From: Streptomyces liliifuscus
GTDB taxonomy: Bacteria > Actinomycetota > Actinomycetes > Streptomycetales > Streptomycetaceae
Direction: 5' to 3'
Assembly (NCBI RefSeq): GCF_016598615.1
Contig: NZ_CP066831.1
Span: forward strand, 4,278,001 to 4,342,000
Length of the DNA: 64,000 bases
The first letter of the stretch is position 1. Every line of letters starts with the position of its first letter. Made by a program: the position numbers and the translations under genes. Of this stretch, positions 59,949 to 64,000 are shown piece after piece. The notes under the pieces were generated by a model, which was not told the origin of the DNA, did not search any database, and saw only the letters and a list, made by a program, of their open reading frames with translations.

Positions 59949-60680
59949 TCAGTCGGCCTTGCTCTTCGGGCTCTTCGTGGTCTTCGGATTCTTCGTGGCA
60001 CCGCCGCCGGGAGTCGTGGACGCCTTGGGTGATTTGCCCGCCTTGTTCGCGTCGGCGCTCCCCTCCTCCTTCTTCTTCCCCTTCTTCTCGGCCAGCTGCT
60101 CGGCGCAGTACGCCTCGACGTTCTCCTCGCCGCCCGCGGCTTGTATCAGTCGCTGCCAGGCGGTCGAGTCGAGGGCCTTGCCGCGCTTCCTGACGGAGTC
60201 GTACGCGCGACAGTGGGCCTCGGTGTCCTGGGCGGTCGTCGGACGGCGGACACCGCGGTCGGCCTGCGCGGGCGCGGACGGATCCGGCACGGCGGCGGTC
60301 GGGCCGGTCGGAGCGCTGCTCGTGGGCAGCGGCCTGCCCCGCTCGGCACCCTCGTCACGCGTTCCGCCGCCTACCGAGCCGATGGCCGCGACCGCCACCC
60401 CGCCGAGCGTCACGCTCGCCACCAACGCGACCAGGGTCGCCCGCACCGGCCGACCGCCCCGCCGCTCCCGCTCCGGCCGCCAGTCGTCCCGTCGCCGGTT
60501 GCGCGCCGCCGCCCGGTGCGCCCCCTCGTCGCGCGCCGCCCGGAACGCGGCGAGCGCCCGCTTCTCGGCATCGACGTCGACCGCGCCGCCGCGCACAGCG
60601 GCGGCGAGCAGTTCACCGAGATCGGGCGGGTTCGCGGCAGGGAGGTTCCAGGGGCCGTCGGGGTCGTGTCGTTCAGGCAT
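59949..60680 (-). CDS. Single-pass membrane protein paired with an ECF sigma factor (putative anti-sigma), short version
   Basis: 243 aa from ATG 60680, chosen because GGTGG lies 8 nt upstream; GTG 60692 is an alternative. Cytoplasmic part about 1-78 (DLGELLAAAVRGG, LAAFRAARDEG), one transmembrane helix near 80-103, then an outer domain with AHCRAYDSVRKRGKALD to AAGGEENVEAYCAEQL (about 155-200), the same Cys-Arg...Tyr-Cys module as the longer paralogue. A Lys/Ser/Thr-rich tail follows. It starts 39 bases after the sigma gene. No known anti-sigma domain is recognised; the function is inferred from pairing. Confidence 0.65.
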   Translation of the reverse strand: MPERHDPDGPWNLPAANPPDLGELLAAAVRGGAVDVDAEKRALAAFRAARDEGAHRAAARNRRRDDWRPERERRGGRPVRATLVALVASVTLGGVAVAAIGSVGGGTRDEGAERGRPLPTSSAPTGPTAAVPDPSAPAQADRGVRRPTTAQDTEAHCRAYDSVRKRGKALDSTAWQRLIQAAGGEENVEAYCAEQLAEKKGKKKEEGSADANKAGKSPKASTTPGGGATKNPKTTKSPKSKAD

Positions 60681-60719
60681 GTCCGTATCCACCCTCGCCG
60701 GCCAAGGACCGCTTGCCGT

Positions 60720-61337
60720 TCATCTCGACTCCCCCAGCGTGCTGGGCCCGTCATCCGTCACACCCTCCGCGCCCAGCCGGCTCGCGAGGCGTTTCAGGCC
60801 CCGGTGCGCGGCGGTGCGTACGGCGCCGGGGCGTTTGCCGAGGACGCGCGCGGCGGCGGGGCCGTCGAGGCCGACGACGACACGCAGCAGTACGGCCTCG
60901 GCCTGGTCGCGCGGAAGACTCGAGACGAGTTCGAGCGCGTACTCCGTGGAGAGGGACTCCAGAGCCTGGTCATGGGTGCTGTGCGGGCCGGGCAGATCGA
61001 GCATGTCCTGTTCCAGCGCGGACGCCCGCGGCCGCACCTTCAGCCGCCGCAGATGGTCGAGGGCCCGGTGCCGGGCGATGGTCGCGGTCCAGCCGCGGAA
61101 CCCCGCCCCGTCGCCGCGGAACCGCCCCAGGTCCCGGGCGATCTCCAGCCAGGCGTCCGACGCCACGTCCTCCGCCTCGTCGCCGACCAGCCCCCGCAGG
61201 TAGCCGAGCAGTCCGGGCTGCACGATCCGGTACGCGACGGCGAAGGCCGCCTCGTCACCGTCCTGCGCCCGTGCGACGGCCGCGCCCAGCTCACCGTCGG
61301 ACGCCCGCCCGCGGTGGGGTTCCCCTCCCTGGCCCAA
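60720..61337 (-). CDS. ECF sigma factor, paralogue 2 (TTG start)
   Basis: 205 aa. TTG 61337 is chosen because GAGG lies 6 nt upstream and no other in-frame start precedes sigma2. Sigma2 near 28-105 (DEAAFAVAYRIVQPGLLGYL, AEDVASDAWLEIARDLGRF, FRGWTATIARHRALDHLRR), sigma4 near 135-190 (ELVSSLPRDQAEAVLLRVVV, VLGKRPGAVRTAAHRGLKRLAS). Strongly alike to the sigma at 58892-59566, and followed by a paralogous membrane protein, so the two pairs arose by duplication of a two-gene unit. Confidence 0.88.
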   Translation of the reverse strand: MGQGGEPHRGRASDGELGAAVARAQDGDEAAFAVAYRIVQPGLLGYLRGLVGDEAEDVASDAWLEIARDLGRFRGDGAGFRGWTATIARHRALDHLRRLKVRPRASALEQDMLDLPGPHSTHDQALESLSTEYALELVSSLPRDQAEAVLLRVVVGLDGPAAARVLGKRPGAVRTAAHRGLKRLASRLGAEGVTDDGPSTLGESR

Positions 61338-61442
61338 CAGTGTCCTCGTTCATGCCGAGTTCGTACCGGATCCGCACCACGGGGCGCGGGTCGCCTTGCC
61401 CGCGCGCCTCCAAGGTCATCAGCGTCGGACGGCACGGAAATG

Positions 61443-62060
61443 TCACAGCCCGTCAGACGCCGCACCGGTCCCACGGCTGGCACGGTCGCCGGTCCCGCCG
61501 GTCCGGCGGCCGGCGCGGGCACTGGTTCCGCCGGCCTCACGTCCGGCACGGTCACCGGTCCCGCCGGTCCCGCGCCCGGCGCGAACAACGGTTTCGCCGG
61601 TTCCGCCTGTCTCGGTGGGCCCGGGCTGCGCGGGCAGTCCCGGCAGTCCGGGCCGCGCCCGCCCGTGCAGTTGCAGATAGAAGGTCCGCAACGACTCCCG
61701 CTCCCCCGCCTCGAACCGCTTCACGACCTTGCCCAGCGGATTCCAGAGCCGCCCGTCCGGCATCCGTACGCCCACCGGCCGGCCGAACAGCTCCCGCTGC
61801 TCCTCGTCGAACTCGACCCACACGGCACCGGCCCGGCGGACGAGCACCTCACCGGCGTACACCCCGAGCCCGAACAGCACGTGCCCCACGGCCGTGCGGT
61901 CGCGGCCGCTCTTGCGCAGCCCGTCGACGATGAAGTCGACGACCCGCAGGCTCTCGACCGAATAGTCCAACGGCAGCCGACTGCGGGCCGTGACGTCCCG
62001 TACGAACTCCGCCGCGTGCCGCCGCATCCGCAGATCAGCCGACAGCCTTGTCCCATCCAC
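61443..62060 (-). CDS. Hypothetical protein with Gly/Thr/Arg-rich C-terminus
   Basis: 205 aa from GTG 62060. N-terminal about 135 residues look folded and cytoplasmic: EFVRDVTARSRLPLDYSVES, LRVVDFIVDGLRK, VLFGLGVYAGEVLVRRAG and AVWVEFDEEQRELFGRPVGV. The order helix, VGEVLVR-like, then W-x-(E/F) resembles small actinobacterial proteins of unknown role. The last about 70 residues are imperfect repeats of G-T-G-(G/D)-R-A. No membrane segment. Confidence 0.55.
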   Translation of the reverse strand: MDGTRLSADLRMRRHAAEFVRDVTARSRLPLDYSVESLRVVDFIVDGLRKSGRDRTAVGHVLFGLGVYAGEVLVRRAGAVWVEFDEEQRELFGRPVGVRMPDGRLWNPLGKVVKRFEAGERESLRTFYLQLHGRARPGLPGLPAQPGPTETGGTGETVVRAGRGTGGTGDRAGREAGGTSARAGRRTGGTGDRASRGTGAASDGL

Positions 62061-62236
62061 CGCTTCCGCCCCCCTGGCTCACCGCTCACGCATGTGCCTC
62101 TGGCAGACCAAGCGGGGCGGGCTCCAGGAACATCACACGTCACCACGGTGACAAGGGTCACGTGACAAGTCGGCGATACCCGTACAACCATCCGACCCGC
62201 TCGGACGTCTGCGCGAAAGCGAAGTGACGTACCCCA

Positions 62237-62334
62237 CACCCCTGTTGGGTGATGTTTAACCTCGTCTTACCGCTGAATTAGAAAGCCACCCCAGTGACGG
62301 GTGGGTTTTTTGTGAGGCTTTTCTAGGGGTGGGG
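62237..62334 (+). promoter_or_regulatory. Candidate transcription attenuator / riboswitch-like leader of the amidase gene
   Basis: A terminator-type hairpin CCACCC/GGGTGG (62286-62291 with 62299-62304, 7-nt loop) followed by G and six T (62306-62311) lies just before the amidase start, although no plus-strand gene precedes it in the last 5 kb. The left arm CCACCCC (62286-62292) is also complementary to GGGGTGG in the ribosome site (62326-62332), and its CACCC to GGGTG at 62247-62251. That GGGTG can instead pair with CACCC at 62237-62241. Mutually exclusive pairings of this kind are typical of expression platforms. No known aptamer was recognised. Confidence 0.5.
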
Positions 62335-62337
62335 TAA

Positions 62338-64000
62338 TTGAGTCGCCGGACGACCCATGCGTACAAGCCGCTGAGTCTGAAGCGGAGAGCGTGGCTGACG
62401 ATTGGGGCCGTGGTGCTGGGCGGGACGGGTGCCGTGACGTACGCCGTCGCGAACCCGAGCACGGACCCGGCCGTGGACACCGCGCGCGGCAAGCGGCCCG
62501 TGAAGGTGCACGAGCTCACGATGCAGAGCGACGGCACCGGCCGGCGCGAGGTCGAGCGGACGAGCACCGCTCAGTTCTCGCTGCTCGGCGTCACCTGGAC
62601 CGGCGCGAAGACCGAGCTGGACGGCACCGCCCAGGTACGCACCCGCGACCTGGCGACGGGCGAGTGGACCGGCTGGCAGAACCTGGATCTGGAGCCGCAC
62701 CCGGTCGACAAGGCCGAGCCGGGCGCCAAGGAGGCCCGCGGCGCCTCCGACCCGCTGTGGGTCGGCCCGAGCGACGGCGTCGAGGCACGTGTGGTCGCCG
62801 CCGACGGCTCGACGAGTTCCCCGCTGCCCAAGGGCCTTGAGGTCAGCCTGGTCGACCCGGGTGTGACCTCGGCCGAGGCGAAGAACAAGGCCCTAGGCAC
62901 GACGACCGGCGCCTCCCTGGAGAACGCCGCCTTCGTCGCCGAGGACCCGACCGACTCGCCGACTCCGACCGACCCGGCCTCGGAGTCCCCGTCGCCGACG
63001 GAGTCCACCGGTACGGAGCCCACGACCAGCGCGCCGGCGACGCCCACCGAGAGCACGTCGGAGAGCCCGTCGGAGTCCGCGTCTCCGACCCCCGACCCGG
63101 TGCCGTCCCCGCCGCCGTCCACCGTGGCGCAGCCGCCGATCGTCTCCCGCGCCCAGTGGGGCGCCGACGAGTCGATGGTCAAGGACCCGCCGGAGTACAT
63201 CGACAAGGTCAGCGCGGTCTTCGTGCACCACACGGTCGGCACGAACGACTACAGCTGCGCCGAGTCCCCGGCGCTGGTCCGCGGCATCATGGCGTACCAC
63301 GTGCAGAGCGAGAAGTGGAACGACCTCGGCTACAACTTCCTGGTCGACAAGTGCGGCCGGATCTTCGAGGGCCGCGGCGGCGGCATCGACCTGCCGGTGC
63401 GCGGCGCGCACACCTACGGCTTCAACGGCGACTCGGCGGGCATCGCCGTCCTCGGTGACTTCGAGGGCGCTGCCGCCACCTCCACCACTCCGGCGAAGGC
63501 CGCGGGCAGGCCCAGCCGCGCCGCTCTTGAGTCCGTGGCGCGCGTCGCCGCGTGGAAGCTGGGCCAGTACGGGGGCAACCCGAGCGGCCAGGTCACGCTG
63601 ACCGCCGCCGCCGACACGGGGGTGTGGAAGGCGGGCCAGCAGGCCACGCTGAACACGATCTCCGGCCACCGCGACGGCTTCGCCACCGCGTGCCCCGGCA
63701 AGAACCTGTACTCGAAGCTGAGCGAGATCCGCCGGTACGCCTCCAGCCCCGGCAAGAACTCCGCGATCCCCACGGCCGACTTCAACCGGGACGGCATCAG
63801 TGACGTCGTCGCCGCCACGCCCAAGGTCGGCAGCGGCTGGCTCACGCTCGTGCCGGGCGGCCTCAACGGCCCCGTCTCCGCCTCGAAGGTGAAGCTCAAC
63901 CAGGGCAGCGCCGGTGTTCCGGGTGCCGCCGAGTCCGGCGACCAGTGGGGCACGGCCACCGCCTGGGGCGACATCAACGCCGACGGCTACGCGGACCTCG
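62338..64000 (+). CDS. PGRP-type N-acetylmuramoyl-L-alanine amidase with FG-GAP-like repeats (partial, runs off right edge)
   Basis: 554 codons visible, open at the 3' end. TTG 62338 is chosen because a stop (TAA) lies just upstream in frame and AGGGGTGGGG precedes it. Signal/anchor about residues 12-32, an about 150-residue outer domain, a Ser/Pro/Thr-rich linker (about 200-265), and a zinc amidase domain from IVSRAQWGADES near 275: His297 in VFVHHTVG, YNFLVDKCGRIFEGR near 340, His444 in SGHRD and Cys452 in CPG. After it, PTADFNRDGISDVVAA and DINADGYADL show FG-GAP/VCBS-type Ca-binding repeats. Cleaves the stem peptide from muramic acid in the cell wall. Confidence 0.9.
   Translation, partial: MSRRTTHAYKPLSLKRRAWLTIGAVVLGGTGAVTYAVANPSTDPAVDTARGKRPVKVHELTMQSDGTGRREVERTSTAQFSLLGVTWTGAKTELDGTAQVRTRDLATGEWTGWQNLDLEPHPVDKAEPGAKEARGASDPLWVGPSDGVEARVVAADGSTSSPLPKGLEVSLVDPGVTSAEAKNKALGTTTGASLENAAFVAEDPTDSPTPTDPASESPSPTESTGTEPTTSAPATPTESTSESPSESASPTPDPVPSPPPSTVAQPPIVSRAQWGADESMVKDPPEYIDKVSAVFVHHTVGTNDYSCAESPALVRGIMAYHVQSEKWNDLGYNFLVDKCGRIFEGRGGGIDLPVRGAHTYGFNGDSAGIAVLGDFEGAAATSTTPAKAAGRPSRAALESVARVAAWKLGQYGGNPSGQVTLTAAADTGVWKAGQQATLNTISGHRDGFATACPGKNLYSKLSEIRRYASSPGKNSAIPTADFNRDGISDVVAATPKVGSGWLTLVPGGLNGPVSASKVKLNQGSAGVPGAAESGDQWGTATAWGDINADGYADL

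Noticed and set aside
61293..61353. A 20-codon ATG frame overlapping the TTG start of the second sigma factor, considered as a leader peptide
   Set aside because: It has no ribosome site, and the sigma gene itself has a good GAGG-N6-TTG start.
62061..62340. ydaO (c-di-AMP) riboswitch before the amidase
   Set aside because: Only a short TAACCTCGT stretch resembles the ydaO 3' part; the required 5' and central conserved blocks are absent. The leader is kept as an unclassified attenuator candidate.

Overview
The window is chromosomal DNA from a Streptomyces-type actinomycete. GC content is very high, GTG and TTG starts are common, many genes overlap as GTGA or ATGA, and the afsQ1/afsQ2/sigQ locus is present in its Streptomyces arrangement. 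No tRNA, rRNA, CRISPR array or insertion sequence was found. Genes run off both ends of the window: a secreted binding protein on the left and a cell-wall amidase on the right.

Layout. (1) 1-8148 (minus): a phosphate-transporter-like locus with PstC- and PstA-type permeases and three PstS-like binding proteins, two of them C-terminally membrane-anchored. No PstB ATPase is seen. (2) 8268-11564 (minus): a YegP-like protein and two PH-domain membrane proteins. (3) 11821-15186 (plus): deoC and two aldehyde dehydrogenase genes, the second lacking the catalytic half. (4) 15317-18115: a small secreted protein, a uridine-kinase-like P-loop protein, an I36-type secreted protein and a lipoprotein. (5) 18391-22326: sigQ (minus) divergent from afsQ1-afsQ2-lipoprotein (plus), with a consensus AfsQ1 box between them. 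(6) 22430-30931: VanZ and PspC proteins, adenosine deaminase, an alpha/beta hydrolase, a LysR/MFS pair, a SigG-like ECF sigma factor, a STAS protein and an AEC transporter. (7) 31043-39562 (minus): a nucleoside import and salvage block made of two BmpA lipoproteins, a double-ABC ATPase, two permeases, cytidine deaminase and thymidine phosphorylase. (8) 39863-51517: an M20 amidohydrolase, then a nonulosonic-acid cell-wall glycopolymer cluster in two divergent operons with an acyltransferase and a methyltransferase. (9) 51612-57230: a TetR/flavin-monooxygenase pair with twin operators, a LysE exporter, an acyl-CoA mutase large subunit and an L,D-transpeptidase lipoprotein. (10) 57483-62060 (minus): two paralogous pairs of ECF sigma factor plus single-pass membrane protein, and a hypothetical protein. 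(11) 62338-64000 (plus): a PGRP-type amidase behind a terminator-like 5' leader.

How it works together. A palindrome centred on CTACGCGCGTAG sits upstream of deoC, add, the nucleoside ABC operon (with cdd and deoA) and, in a variant form, both bmpA genes. These genes cover nucleoside uptake, deamination, phosphorolysis, deoxyribose-phosphate cleavage and acetaldehyde oxidation, so the window appears to hold most of one nucleoside-catabolism regulon. The regulator is not evident here.

The most interesting items are this shared operator, the attenuator-like leader in front of the amidase, the duplicated sigma/two-cysteine membrane protein pairs, the ATPase-less Pst-like locus, and a dispersed 28-bp repeat (five arms at four loci), one copy of which lies inside the 3' end of the pstA-like gene.
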